Counted from the first letter of the stretch, positions 9,937 through 21,632 are shown. The stretch is 64,000 nucleotides of DNA from Corinectria fuckeliana (GCA_019137255.1 WPDH01000228.1:124001-188000), one strand, 5' to 3'. Program-made: numbers and translations. The notes: generated from the sequence alone by a model not told the origin.

Positions 9937-11148
9937 ATGTCTTTCCGCAAGCGCAATGTTGTGATTGGATCCTTTGGGCCTTCAACGCCAGTCGCCCGAC
10001 AAGAGAAGTCTCTTGCGCCGGGCACGAGGCCGTCTCCGCTAGACGGACGACTGACTACCTCAACTGGAACGCAGTCTCTTGACCAGCTCCTGGCTGGCCA
10101 CGCTGGACTGCCCATGGGAACCTCCCTGCTCGTCGAGGAGACAGGAACCACTGATTTCGGAGGTGTCCTTTTGCGATACTACGCCGCCGAGGGGCTCATC
10201 CAGGGGCATCACGTCCATCTTTTGGGGTTCGGTGATTCTTGGCGACGAGAACTCCCCGGTCTTGGGAAACCAAGCAACCCCGAGAGTGTCAAGACTACGG
10301 CGTCTTCTGATGAGAAGATGAAGATTGCCTGGCGCTATGAGACTCTCGGACAGCGTACTATGGCAGCCCGAGGCAAGTCCACGCAATTCCTAGGCCCTTC
10401 TTGGCACCCATCACAGTACTCAATATCCACTAACCATCCGTCTTTAGTAGACCCTCAAGCTTCACTAGGGCCTAACCAAAGTGCAAGCCCCTTCTGCCAT
10501 ACGTTTGATCTGTCCAAACGCCTCGAGAGCAGCGCAATCAAGGGCCAGTTCCACGCTTCACCCGTGGATGGCCTACCTGGATCTCCCACGCAAACCCCGT
10601 TCAAGAGGTTCATCGCCGATGTCACCTCGAAGGTCAAGGGCTCTACATCCTCGTCCATCCATAGGATCATCATTCCGAGTCTTCTGTCCCCGACGCTCTA
10701 CACCTCTGCTGCCAGCCAGCCACGCGAGATCCTGCAATTTCTCCATGCTCTGAGGGCGCTTTTACGCCAATTTCCCACCCAAGTCACGGCGCTTCTGACC
10801 CTCCCCATCACTCTCTTCGCGAGATCTTCGGGACTGACGAGGTGGATGGAGCTGCTTTCCGACGGCGTGCTTGAGCTGATTCCTCTCCAAAACCAGGCGC
10901 CCGTGCATCGGGAGCCAGGCAACGAGGACAAGGGCCAAGGCTTGCTGAGGGCACACAGTCTTCCCGTGTTTCACGAGAAGGGAGGCGGCCTGGAGGGTAC
11001 TTGGGCTCGGGAGAACCTTTCATTCAGACTCAGCAGCTCGAATGGACTGGTGATTGAACCGTTCAGCCTGCCGCCCGTTGGAGACGAGGAAGAGGCTGCG
11101 AAGGCCGCTAAGACGAAGGAGTCTAACAAAGAGAGCCTTGATTTTTGA
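9937..11148 (+). CDS. ELP4: Elongator complex protein 4
   Basis: This is an intronless gene of 403 residues from the ATG at 9937 (MSFRKRNVVIGSFGPS). The frame is open further upstream, but that part is hydrophobic and unlike the family. PAXNEB/ELP4 features are visible: LPMGTSLLVEETGTTDFGG near residue 60, the APFCHTFDLSKRL-type block (here ASPFCHTFDLSKRL) in the middle, and HRIIIPSLLSPTLY with a RecA-like sheet pattern. ELP4 forms a hexameric RecA-like ring with ELP5 and ELP6 that binds tRNA and serves the Elongator wobble-uridine modification complex. A stretch near residue 150-175 (10377-10447) ends in a good CTAAC...TTTAG acceptor, but no donor keeps the frame, so I left it as coding. Confidence 0.9.
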   Translation: MSFRKRNVVIGSFGPSTPVARQEKSLAPGTRPSPLDGRLTTSTGTQSLDQLLAGHAGLPMGTSLLVEETGTTDFGGVLLRYYAAEGLIQGHHVHLLGFGDSWRRELPGLGKPSNPESVKTTASSDEKMKIAWRYETLGQRTMAARGKSTQFLGPSWHPSQYSISTNHPSLVDPQASLGPNQSASPFCHTFDLSKRLESSAIKGQFHASPVDGLPGSPTQTPFKRFIADVTSKVKGSTSSSIHRIIIPSLLSPTLYTSAASQPREILQFLHALRALLRQFPTQVTALLTLPITLFARSSGLTRWMELLSDGVLELIPLQNQAPVHREPGNEDKGQGLLRAHSLPVFHEKGGGLEGTWARENLSFRLSSSNGLVIEPFSLPPVGDEEEAAKAAKTKESNKESLDF

Positions 11149-11405
11149 AGGAGAGCTGCGCCTATAATCCGTCTGGAAAGTTTGGCAGACAGAGCAGTTC
11201 GGCTTCAGGGTGAGCTGGCTGACACTGGGTCCCGCGACCTGGCAGCCAACCCACCCTGGAGCTTCACCCTTATCTCATTTCCGATAAGAGCTGTGGTGCC
11301 TTAGATCGCTCCACCAGGCTAAAATTTTCATCACTACCTCGCCTAAACCGGCTCCAATTCCAACTCTTCTTTCATTTCTTCTCTCGATCAACAACATTGA
11401 CCCCA

Positions 11406-12503
11406 ATGGTAAGTCAAATTTTCTTGCTCGCTCTCCTCGCGTGCTGCCGACATGCACACGCACAAAGATACAATGATTATACACTATTAATCTGTCAATC
11501 CCCTGATATTCTGTGACGACACAAAATACAATTACGAAGACGACTTATGATTCTGTCTCCATTTCTACCATTTTTCACTATTCCCTTACGCACATGAGCT
11601 TCCGCTAACCCGCGTTGCTCGCAATAGGAAGCCTCAACTGCAACATCAACTCTAAGCCCCGTGCGTATCTCCCAGATCGCCGGCCGGTATCTCGTCTTCG
11701 ACGCGGACGCCGCGTCCTTCCTACGCCGCAATGAAAACGTTAATGGCACTCTCACTGGTACTGCTCCCCAGCAGCCGACCCAAAATATCTTCCTCGGCCT
11801 GCCGGTGGAGCTCCGCCCGGAAGAGGCTGATGCGCTGTTGAGGCGGAAGGCAGCCTATCTCGTAGACGATGTAGCCGCTCACGAGTTCGTGCTGCGGAAT
11901 CCCAACCCGGACGCGAGGAAGGCCTACCTGGACTCGCTGAAGACACGGAAGCAGACGGCTCGAAGGGTCTTGGCCGAGAACAATGCTAGGAAAGTCGCCG
12001 AGGCCGCAGCGAGACATGGTGCTTCTGCCTCTCGATCAAAGAAATCGGGTCCCACCGATGCAGGTGACGACGCGCTGATCTCCAGTAATCTGTCAGAGTT
12101 TTCCCATCCTGAGCAAGACGGTGCGGCCAAGTCTCTCGGTGTCACTCCAACCTCCAGCGGGGCTCTCATTTCCCCCTACACAGCGCGCATGTTCGGGACT
12201 GACAAGCCTTCTGAGGGGCCTCTGTGTCGATTCCTGCTAAGCTCCGGCTACTACATGACTCCCGGCCTCCGCTTTGGAGCCATGTACAGTGTCTACCCTG
12301 GCGATCCTCTGCGATTTCACGCCCATTTCATGGCGACCCAATACGATTGGGACGAGGAGATACCTATCCTGGACATCGTAGCGGGAGGTAGACTGGCCAC
12401 GGCAGTCAAGAAGGCATTTCTCATAGGAGGCCAACACCCAGGGTCGGAGGCATCACAGGACGGCCAGGTACGGACGTTTAGTCTTGAATGGGCTGCTATG
12501 TAA
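11406..12503 (+). CDS. SEN34: tRNA-splicing endonuclease catalytic subunit SEN34
   Basis: The exons are 11406-11408 (the ATG alone) and 11628-12503, 292 residues. The 219-base intron has a perfect GTAAGT donor, a CTAAC branch and an AATAG acceptor. The first spliced residues are MEASTATSTLSPVRISQIAG. An alternative internal start would cut off the conserved ISQIAGRYLVFDADAASFLR. The C-terminal endonuclease domain holds the triad Tyr-His-Lys: YSVYPGDPLRFHAHF near residues 220-235 and TAVKKAFLI near 262. SEN34 cuts the 3' splice site of intron-containing pre-tRNAs within the Sen2-15-34-54 complex. It follows ELP4 in the same direction and is convergent with the Asi-type gene. Confidence 0.93.
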
Positions 12504-12745
12504 ACCCGATTAATGCTACTCTGGGTCAATGTGTGCATCATGATGGAACCAACAATAACACTTGCTCTCCCAGCCCTTTGGGACTCGTGCTACCAACTCC
12601 TGAAACTTGACAAATTGTAATAAGAATGAACATAAATGTACCAGTGGTCCCGTCGCATTCCACCCTTTCACGGCACGTCCAAAGAGTCCCGAGTCTCCAA
12701 ATGCAAGGCCCGCCTGGTAAACTGAGAAACAGCCCAGTGTCCAGG

Positions 12746-15649
12746 CTAGGGGACGAATATACGACTGAAACTGATGACCTCCCGGCGGCAACAGACGCAT
12801 TTGTCAAAGTTGTTCATAGCAAGAGACACGCGACAGTCGTCACAGAGGCTCAGACATCGGCAGGGCCAGACTATAATGGTCCGGGGCGAGCTCTGGCAGA
12901 CGACGCACTGCGGCCCGTCGCTGCCAAACCCAGAGCCGCCATCCTCCCACGACGTGGAGTTGCCCGCATGCGCAGATGGTCCCTGCCGCTTCGAGAGAAG
13001 CAGCTGCTCCAACAACCGCTCTTCCTCGTCCGGGTTCAGCTTGGTGTTGCGGCCCAACGGCTCCGACGGCTGTCCTGACTGAAGTAAGTCAGACCCGGGC
13101 GTGGTCAGAATCCGGGAGCGCTGCAGCTGCTCCGTCCGCCGGAACCTGGACCGCGTCATAATGCCGTCGTTCTGGAGATGAGCGGAGAGCGTCCTGGCCT
13201 CCTCACGCTCTTCCGGGTTGGAGGGATGCAGTAGCCGGGCAAGGTCTGATATCTGCATGGGGCTGTCAATAAACGGCGTGTTGTCGCGAGCTGTTTGCGG
13301 TGAGCGCTGCGTCGGCGTTCGTTGGCCATCGTCATCGTCCGACTCCCAGTCGTCCTCTCTATCAGTATCCCCAGCCGTGGTCGACATGGACATGACGCTT
13401 GTGGTGTCCCAGTCATCGTCATCTGGATGGGGTTCAAAGTCGCCGCTGGAGTCGACCGAACCCCACCAACCACCTTTCAACCAGTATGAGTACAGGTCCG
13501 TTTCTAGTGTTGCCTCGTCCTGATTCCGACTGACTCGTCTGAACTCGGCCTCCACGTCTGTGCCGTCTGCGATCTGATTTGGCCCGTTATCACTATAAGC
13601 AACCTGCGCCCCAACCCGATCCCGCCCCTCTCTGCGGTCCGGGGGCTTCCTCTGGTTCTTGATGCTCTTAGGGTGGCGGGCAAGCCAGAGAAGCCAAGCT
13701 GGCTGGTATCGAATACGCAGGGCGCCGAGACACCAGAGCAAAGATTTTGCACCCAGTCTAGCGAGAAGCTTGTTGATGCTCAACAAGAACTCCAACGCCA
13801 TAAGCCACCGTGAACTCCTCTCGGCAGCCCCGATACCCACGCGGAGGCTTCGCTCGCTTCGGCCCTTGGGGACCTTTTGCGCTGCACGTTCTCTGGCATA
13901 CCCATTGGCTGCAATCGCCGGGCCCCCCTTGACCGGGATCAAGCCAATAGCACCAACCTGGTCATACCGTGAGTCTGGCAGACCACCACCGAGGAACTTT
14001 CTCTGCAGCTCTTCAACCTCTCTGAAGCGCTCTTCCTCGAGCCAAGTACGCCGCTTCATGCCAACACCGCGATCTTCATTGAGGTAAACAGCCTCGCTAG
14101 CCATAGTTATGGCACCGAAGCCAGTTCGGAGCAGCGCTGTGTAGAAATCCATCTCCCTAGTTATGCGAATTTCCGACAACGACACGTTTGCCTGCATATT
14201 CTCGTGCGCAGTGTAAATTCGTTGACGGAAAGACATGGATGCCATATCTTGGTTGGCCGGAGGAGCCAGGGCAGAAAGCAGCAAAGCTAGCCCGTAAATG
14301 GATAGACACATGGCGATACCAATAAGAACGAGGACATGGGGCACGAAACCGACAATGCAGACAGTTGGGAACCTCAAGAGCCCTTGGGAGGAGGGATCGT
14401 CGAGGTCGAAGGAAATGGCACTCCACACGATGCTGCCCATGAAGCAAAGCCCCCAGAAACCCGTGCTCACAAGTCGGTATTTAGCTTGCAGGTCCAAGAT
14501 ACCCAGGACGTGGCTGGTTATGTGAGTCATGGCCGAGAGGAAAGCGACTAGGAGAACCTCTGGTGGTGTGTTGACTCGCTTCATGATCATGGACCGACTT
14601 AGGGCGATAGCACTCCCAAGTGCCGATGTTCCTTCTTCGGCAGGCCGAGTCTTTGTGAATAGACCCCATCCTAGCTGGTTGCTGATTGCAGCATCGGCTT
14701 CAGCAAACGCGAGGGACTGTTCAAAGAGCGTCATGCCAGTCTCAGGGGCGACAGGCCGGGCCTGAACCGCACAAGAGACGGTTTCGAAGAACTGGCTCAG
14801 GCAAAATGTCCCGAAAAGGGGCCAGAGTAGAGATAAAGAACCGGAAAGGTCACGGGCTGAGCCAGTCTCTTCCGGAGGAACCATGTGAACGGAAAGGCAG
14901 GATTGCTCGTCGGTGGAAGAGAACAATAGAGTGGAGCTGAGAGTGTTCAGGAAGACGCTGCTCTGTGAGAACATGAGATCGGAGCTCTTGCTAGAATTCC
15001 CCCAACGGAGTTCGGCAAAGTCGGGCGATGTCTGGCACTGGATAGATTGTAGGAGTTGACGGGCTTGCATGATGAGCAGGACGAGGGGAAGGAATCGGAG
15101 GAGGAGCCGCGTGGGCCATCGGAGACGAAGTCGTCGTCGAGTGGCAGCGAAGATGTGAGTTCGGTTGAGAATGACGGCCATGGCAATACAACATAGGGCC
15201 CATTTGCTTGTGGCGTACCCGAAAACGCTACCGAGACCGCGGGCACCATCCATGGACAGACGCGAGGTGGGAGCAATATGATCGGCTGTGTTGGCGGCTA
15301 GGTTCTCGATGCCTCCGTCGTCGAAGCCCACAGAGGGGTAGAGGGGTTCCATGATATCCTGGAACCGGCCGGCCGTGTCGAGCAGGCGGGAATGGGCGTC
15401 GGCGTGCTCGGGGACGTAGCGGTGGGCGGGGGAGTCGAGGGTATCAGGGACAGCGATGTAGGAACCTAGCTTCTTGACGATTCGGGGACCGGCCCAAACA
15501 AGGTCCTCGAGAAGCGGCGCATAGCGAGTCACGTTGACCGTCCAGGCGGAAGGGTTGTACCACGAGCTGATGGCGAGTGTACTGGCGTTGGCGTAGGCGT
15601 TGGAGAAGCTCGACTCGGGCGAAGTTGACGGCACGAGCCCGACAGCCAT
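12746..15649 (-). CDS. Asi1/Asi3-like inner-nuclear-membrane RING ubiquitin ligase
   Basis: This is a single frame of 967 residues from the ATG complementary to 15647-15649. The N-terminal half has a luminal, Asn-rich segment and several hydrophobic stretches (around VILNRTHIFAATRRRL, LLRFLPLVLLIM, LFGTFCLSQFF, VLLVAFLSAMTHITS, FPTVCIVGFVPHVLVLIGIA). The middle is acidic and disordered. The extreme C-terminus is a RING of CVVC...CRCLSLCDDCR...CVCCRR type, the placement seen in yeast Asi1 and Asi3. In yeast the Asi complex marks misplaced membrane proteins at the inner nuclear membrane and the processed Stp1/Stp2 factors for degradation. The exact orthology (Asi1 or Asi3) cannot be decided. 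Related RINGs occur in MUL1-like proteins, but those have fewer membrane segments. Confidence 0.78.
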   Translation of the reverse strand: MAVGLVPSTSPESSFSNAYANASTLAISSWYNPSAWTVNVTRYAPLLEDLVWAGPRIVKKLGSYIAVPDTLDSPAHRYVPEHADAHSRLLDTAGRFQDIMEPLYPSVGFDDGGIENLAANTADHIAPTSRLSMDGARGLGSVFGYATSKWALCCIAMAVILNRTHIFAATRRRLRLRWPTRLLLRFLPLVLLIMQARQLLQSIQCQTSPDFAELRWGNSSKSSDLMFSQSSVFLNTLSSTLLFSSTDEQSCLSVHMVPPEETGSARDLSGSLSLLWPLFGTFCLSQFFETVSCAVQARPVAPETGMTLFEQSLAFAEADAAISNQLGWGLFTKTRPAEEGTSALGSAIALSRSMIMKRVNTPPEVLLVAFLSAMTHITSHVLGILDLQAKYRLVSTGFWGLCFMGSIVWSAISFDLDDPSSQGLLRFPTVCIVGFVPHVLVLIGIAMCLSIYGLALLLSALAPPANQDMASMSFRQRIYTAHENMQANVSLSEIRITREMDFYTALLRTGFGAITMASEAVYLNEDRGVGMKRRTWLEEERFREVEELQRKFLGGGLPDSRYDQVGAIGLIPVKGGPAIAANGYARERAAQKVPKGRSERSLRVGIGAAERSSRWLMALEFLLSINKLLARLGAKSLLWCLGALRIRYQPAWLLWLARHPKSIKNQRKPPDRREGRDRVGAQVAYSDNGPNQIADGTDVEAEFRRVSRNQDEATLETDLYSYWLKGGWWGSVDSSGDFEPHPDDDDWDTTSVMSMSTTAGDTDREDDWESDDDDGQRTPTQRSPQTARDNTPFIDSPMQISDLARLLHPSNPEEREEARTLSAHLQNDGIMTRSRFRRTEQLQRSRILTTPGSDLLQSGQPSEPLGRNTKLNPDEEERLLEQLLLSKRQGPSAHAGNSTSWEDGGSGFGSDGPQCVVCQSSPRTIIVWPCRCLSLCDDCRVSLAMNNFDKCVCCRREVISFSRIFVP

Positions 15650-16757
15650 GGCACTGTTGGATGGATTGACGGGCTTGGTTCGGATCTTCGGCGGAGAGGT
15701 GGGGAGTTGGGAGGTGTGAGTAGCTGGTGTGCCTGGCGGCCTGGTTGACTGCGTCAGGGGCAGATGGGGAGCCTATATGGCCTTGTCTTGGGGCCGTGGG
15801 TTTTGGATGATTCACGAGGTATGGGCGACGGATTGGGGAGGAGGCATCGTGAAGCGTCGTGCCGCCTGCGATGCCGGATGGAGACGAGACGGACAGGCCC
15901 GATGAGGTGTGGGTTTGTTGATGATGAAGAGAGCAGGTAAGTAGCGTGCTGGGTGCAACGTGAGCGCCCGGTCTTCCGGGTGCAAGTTAGGCCTAGGGTA
16001 CTGTCGGCCAGTGGAGCGAGCGGCGGGAGTCAAATTACCGACCCCAGGGCAATTCTGTATCTAAGTACGTACTGCATAGCACATGCAACCATAGTAGGTA
16101 CTTACTTAGGTTAATCTAGGTCCTATAGTAGGTACCTATGGAGGTAAATAGGCCTACAACACCTACGTAACTAGGCAATTAGTTGTATCAGTTTTACTGA
16201 TTAGTCTAGGTACGAGGGAGCCTTTTCTTGGCCATCCTAATAAAATGCTCACTGTCACATTCCAGGTTGCATCTACAACTTCAAGCCCTTCTTTAACTTT
16301 TCTCAAACCAATTCAGTACTTGACAAATATTACACATTAAATGGGTGGTGCTTTGCAGCTGCATCTTTGTTCTCCTCCTATGCTACGCTTAGCCTCGTGT
16401 AATGCTGTGCTGGTTATGAACCTGAAATAGCCGCCTCAATGTGTGATGGAAGTATTTTGGAGCCCAATTGCCCTGTCAATGGTCCACGGACATATCCTGA
16501 GCGAGCAAAATCCAGTTGCAGCATCCTGGGCCCTCTTCCGCCTCGAACGCTACCATGACAAAAATGCCGTCCACAATGTCGTCAAGTGGCCATATCGACT
16601 TCATCAACACGCCCTATCGCCTAAGCATCCCGCGATTGCCTTGCGCTCCTAAAATAAAGCCCAAAAGACTGGCCCGGACACGTTCTGCTCTTGGCCCTTG
16701 ACTGGGACCTCCTGCAATGCATCTGCATCTGCACATCCAGACTCAATTCATTCTTCA
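15650..16757. other. Intergenic with TAGGTA-rich AT tract
   Basis: No gene is supported. Between about 16055 and 16215 the sequence is an AT-rich mosaic of TAGGTA, ACCTA and TACTTA elements. The remaining part is the promoter of the Asi-type gene and the 3' flank of MTR3. Confidence 0.5.
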
Positions 16758-17667
16758 TCAACCTGCTAGGGCTGCCTCGGTAAGAGACGCTGCCACTGCT
16801 TGGCTACTTCCTTTGCTCGCATGTACTGCACGGGCTACAAGCATTCGTTGTAGGTCGGCGTCTGATGGTAACAAATTGCCCTTGAGCCATAGGTTGGTGA
16901 TTTCATCTCGGGACGGAAGATATGCCACACAGCAAGCTGCCAGAATTTCCTTGTGCTCCGATGGAACTGGATCGAGGACCAAGACCGGCTGCTCGTCAGC
17001 TTTTCCTGGCACCAGCGCGGCAACACCCCCCGAAACTGTGTCCACACAATCGATGCCAGCGTCAGCAAGAGCTGCAGCCGCTACTGTGATACACCCGCCA
17101 AGGACGTTCATCATGTCCCATTCCTCGACACCCTGATCCACAGCGGCCTGTCGGGCTTGGTCTCCTTCGATGATGGTTACCACCACATCCACGCCGCTCT
17201 TGGGCCATCGATCCGCGATGAGGGCACCTCGAAGGGCTGTCTCAAGATGAGTGCTTAGGTCCCGCTCGCTAGAATCCCGAAGGTAGCCTCTGCGTTGTCG
17301 AGTAGCGAATGGGGCGAACTTGACGTGGGTGGAGAGGACCATGTGTGGTGAGAATGGAGCTGACCTTGGCAGAGATCTCGGGCCATGAACGGTGCAAGTG
17401 AGTTTCATGCCTTTGCTTGCGGAACCGTTCTGGGGCTCGATCTCTAGATATGCCGATCCGGATGCTGAAGGAGTGACTCCAGTCTTGAGATCTGATGCAT
17501 TGTCTTAGTCCGGTGTAGATTCAACGCTGGGGCGAAATGTGGCTCTTACATTGAGCCCGGATGCCATTTGGAGGGCGGGACCGATCAATCAGAGGTAGAT
17601 TATCTGCCTCAAAGACTGGCGGCACGGTAACTCCCCCAGGGCCATTGACTCGTCGACGGTCTGCCAT
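16758..17667 (-). CDS. MTR3: Exosome core subunit MTR3 (RNase PH-like)
   Basis: The exons in transcript order are 17667-17550 and 17491-16758, 283 residues. The intron has a GTAAGA donor and a CATCAG acceptor. The first exon encodes MADRRRVNGPGGVTVPPVFE; the junction reads IRAQ/YLKTGVTPSASGSAYLEI, the start of the RNase PH fold. The second exon has LTCTVHGPRSLPRSAPFSPH, the family signature, and later NVLGGCITVAAAALADAGI and DTVSGGVAALV. MTR3 is one of six ring subunits of the eukaryotic exosome; it is catalytically dead and structural. A predictor that misses the first exon would begin at MKLTCTVHG and lose about 67 residues. Confidence 0.93.
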
Positions 17668-19831
17668 TGTTGAAAGAATAGAGCTTGTTTGACAGTCCTA
17701 GTTCTCATACAGCCTTCTGAGCATGGTTTTCACTGAGCACAGTGGAGGGTAGAGTGGAGGTTCGTCGACCTCCCAGCCTAGCTCGCTTAGTGGTGCGCAA
17801 ATGATGCAATAGTGCGAGGATACCGCTTTAGACCCTGTAGGAACAGATGAGTCAGCAGTGGGCCCCCCATCTCTCGAACAGTTCAAAAGATCAAATTTTC
17901 TGCGCAAACTTCATCACCTCTCACATCCTTTTCTTCTCCCATCGCCAACGCGCCCATTCCTTGGGTGGATGGACCACGCTGCGATCGACTCCAAGCGGAC
18001 TTGGATCGCATGTGGTATGAACTATGATCACTGGCAATACTGCAGTCTGCTATGTCATTTTCCACAGGTATGCAACCCGCTCCCGTCCTACCCATCTCCA
18101 ATGATGATCTTATTCACCACTGTTCCCGCGACTCCTGAGCGTCTGAACAACATGCACTACCATCTGAGGTCCACTTCCAACCCACTTCACTTCACTCCGG
18201 TAGCATCATCTACCGTTACAACATGCGACTAACTTGGAACAGTATTAACGACGCATCAAAAGGCTTGATGCTATCAAACAGCACCTAATTACAAAAAGGT
18301 TAGTGATCCATCCGCGAATTCTTAATTATTTTTCAACCCTCCCCATGTCGATGATGAGAAACATTTTCAATCAGTTCTGCTTCTGAACCAAAGTGATGAC
18401 CCTTAATATTACCATACCAAGATCTCTGATACACCATGACATCCGCACTATTTGTCTTACAGTTTCTGTTTTGCCAGAGGCTAACAATGAACACAGATTC
18501 TCCCAACTCGGTCTTCTGCTTGTAGGAGACTGCAGTCGCAACCAGAAAGTAAGTAAACAAATTGCGAATGAGGATGTCCATTGGGGTGGTCCTACATGAT
18601 GACACAAGTTTTATCCATTCAACGACTTCATCTCGGCCAAGTCACCCTCCCGCACCGTAGTTTCTCGCAAGAGAGATGATGACTGGTTGTGGAGTTGCTT
18701 AATTCGCGTCATTCCGACTCCAGTGTTGCGGCTGCCTGCAAACCGTTTTGGGTTGTCGGCAGACGCAGCCGGCCGGGCTGACTGAGTATAACGGCTTTTC
18801 TGATTCCCTCCACATTCCCAACATGGCTCATCGCAATTTTCAACTACGCTAGGCATGTGCTAATCGTTCGTGAAGGGGTAAATCATGTAAGTAATTGTAC
18901 GTGACGTGCTTGTAGACACCTTGCTTTGTTCGCCCCGGGGGAGTGCGGGCAAGTAGCTGAATTACACATCTACGCTGCACGCTCCGGGTCGGTAGTGTTT
19001 AATGGTATCAACATAAAAGAAACTAGTCTCGTAAGTGCTTGAATTCTGTGATAATATTCAACTGTAGTCCCGTGTGTCGAAGACAGTGTGTAACAGAATC
19101 AGGGTTCCTTTAGACTGATCTAACTAAATCGAGGCAAATAAGCCAGCTGTGTCGAGTTGTCATATCCCTTGACCGCCCAAATACTCAGTATCTGATGATT
19201 CAACGTTGGTTGGGCTGAGAAGTTGACCTCATCTGCACCGAAATAAGGTCCTCGTTCGGATAAGCTGCTTGACAAAGATCCAATTAAAACCGCCAAGACC
19301 TAGTAGACGAGCTTAGCAGTCCGTGCCACCTACCTAAGTACTAAGTACTAATTAGTACCTACTAGATAAGTAAGTACTAGGTAGATTCGTTTAGATGGTA
19401 CCTGTGGTTTCAGGGATCCCTTACGGGCTTCGTCAATTCCAAGAGGCTACTCGCTCCTGGAAGGTACGCCGCCTTAGAGCCACCTTTCTCCCACAACCTC
19501 CCTCGTTGCGTTGCTCGGCCTTGCAAGCCCTCGAACGACAGCACACCACGACCTGCGACGACGCTATCGACGGCGATACAGAGCCTGCAACGACGGTACA
19601 GAACGCCGTTACCCCTGCCGCCCCCGATCCCCGTTCCCATCGCCATCGACTGCGCAACCCTTGTACCGTGGCTCCTCGCGACAACCCTCGCCTTTGGCTT
19701 GTGGTCTTGACGACTTAGGCTCACAGCTCAAGGCTCATCACCTCCTCTAGTTCGAGTCTGAATCCGAATCCGAGTCCGAGTCCGACCCGATCCAACGAAG
19801 CGCTGGGGCGTCCCCGCGCAAAGGCTTTTCA
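17668..19831. other. 2.2 kb gene-poor intergenic region
   Basis: No reading frame here shows a family I know. The longest are about 100-125 codons and differ in composition from neighbouring genes. The stretch near 19325-19390 is a cluster of AGTACT and TAGGTA palindromic elements. From about 19400 to 19831 there is a likely leader and promoter of ANP1, including a GAATCC/GAGTCC short repeat near 19755-19785. Confidence 0.4.
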
Positions 19832-21632
19832 ATGCCTTCCTACGACTTGCCCACCAACTCCAAGATGATTCCCCGGCATCACACTGGCGCCTTCTCCAAC
19901 GGCTATCCGCGCGGGAACACCTTCGACATCTCCCCTCATAGGTAAAGCCAATTATCAGCCGTCCGTCCCGTTTTCCCTGTCCCGCTAACTCTCGAATTCG
20001 ACGCAGGTTTCAGCCTCGAGCGTCGACACCCGCCCAGCGACGGCGCAAGAAGGTCCTGGTCCGCCTCGGCGTAGTCGTCCTCATCCTCCTCGCCTTTAGC
20101 CTGTGGCTGTGGCCTTCCAGCCCCGTAGCCTCCCTTGTCTCTTTCGGTCTCCTGTCAACTGGCGGCGGCCTCGAACTCGAGACGGTCCGATACTATGACT
20201 TGACCAATGTCCAGGGCACTGCGCGTGGTTGGGAGCGCGAGGAGCGCATTCTGCTCTGCGTGCCCCTTCGCGATGCCGAACCGCACTTATCAATGTTCTT
20301 CTCTCATCTCCACAACTTCACCTACCCCCATCATCTGATCGATCTGGCCTTTCTCGTTTCCGATTCGAAAGACCGGACCTTGGAAGTCTTGTCCGAAAAC
20401 CTAGAGGCGATACAAGCAGATCCCGACCCGAAGCAACCCTACGGCGAGATTTCCATCATTGAAAAGGACTTTGGACAGAAGGTCAACCAGGATGTCGAGA
20501 GCCGCCACGGCTTTGCCGCACAAGCTAGCCGAAGAAAGCTGATGGCCCAGGCTCGCAACTGGCTGTTAAGCGCTGCTCTGCGACCCTACCACTCCTGGGT
20601 GTACTGGCGAGATGTGGATGTGGAAACGGCCCCTTTCACCATCCTTGAGGACCTTATGCGCCATAACAAGGACGTCATTGTTCCTAGTAAGCCTAGATGC
20701 CACGATAAAACCCATTCATATACTTACGCGTACACAGATGTCTGGAGACCTTTACCCGACTGGCTTGGCGGAGAACAGCCCTACGATTTGAATTCGTGGC
20801 AGGAGTCGGAGACAGCCTTGGCCCTAGCTGATACACTAGACGAGGATGCTGTCATTGTCGAAGGTTACGCCGAGTATGCTACTTGGCGACCCCATCTTGC
20901 ATACCTTCGCGACCCCTATGGTGACCCGGATATGGAGATGGATATCGATGGAGTCGGAGGTGTTAGTATCCTGGCAAAGGCGAAGGTGTTCCGGTCGGGT
21001 GTTCATTTTCCTGCCTTCAGCTTCGAGAAGCATGCTGAAACCGAGGGCTTTGGCAAGGTATGAGCTGCTGTATATAGGTCTCTTGAAACCCCAGTGCTAA
21101 CATGGAGACTGCAGATGGCGAAGAGAATGCGCTACTCCGTTGTGGGCCTGCCGCACTACACTATTTGGCATTTATACGAGCCTAGTGTGGACGATGTCAA
21201 ACACATGGAGGTGCGTTTCACCTTGAATGCTTCCGATGTATCCGACATTTGGGGCGCTCTCGTTGCTGACAGTCGACTTAGGAGATGGAGCGAGAGAGGC
21301 TTGCTCGTGAGAAGGAAGAAGAGGAAAGGAAGAAAAAGGAGCAAATGATCAAGGAAGAATTTAGCGATACGAGAGGTGAGTGGGAAAAGGACAAGCAAGA
21401 GATGAAAGATCTTGAGTCCCGGCGAGCCTTGGATAAGGATTCGGTTAGGCCTCCGCCTGAAGGGGAGAAGGGCCCTGGCAAGATTCCCAATGAGGCGGAC
21501 TCAGCCAAATCTCCCAGCGAGGAGAATGAATTGGCGAAAGCTCCTGAATATGCAGCAGGCAAGCCTGCTGCGGTTGCGAAGGCAGCCGACGAGGAGGTGA
21601 AAGCAGAGAAGAACGACAAGGTGGCAGTTTGA
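19832..21632 (+). CDS. ANP1: Anp1-type mannan polymerase subunit (GT62 mannosyltransferase)
   Basis: There are five exons: 19832-19941, 20007-20686, 20738-21057, 21115-21210 and 21282-21632; 518 residues. All introns have GT donors and YAG acceptors and keep the frame. A short cytosolic N-terminus precedes one membrane anchor (VLVRLGVVVLILLAFSLWLW, about residues 53-73), as in type II Golgi glycosyltransferases. The lumenal domain contains ERILLCVPLRDAEPHL, the DxD metal-binding motif in YWRDVDVETAP (about 239-241), and VIVPNVWRPLPDWLGGEQPY. The C-terminal exon is a very charged coiled coil (MERERLAREKEEEERKKKEQ) and a Lys/Glu/Ala-rich tail. Anp1, Mnn9 and Van1 are paralogues in Golgi M-Pol complexes that extend the alpha-1,6-mannan backbone of N-glycans. 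The coiled-coil tail favours Anp1. Confidence 0.9.

Noticed and set aside
10377..10447. Possible intron in ELP4 ending CTAAC...TTTAG
   Set aside because: The candidate donor is GTCCAC and removal of 71 bases breaks the frame before the conserved CHTFDLSKRL block.
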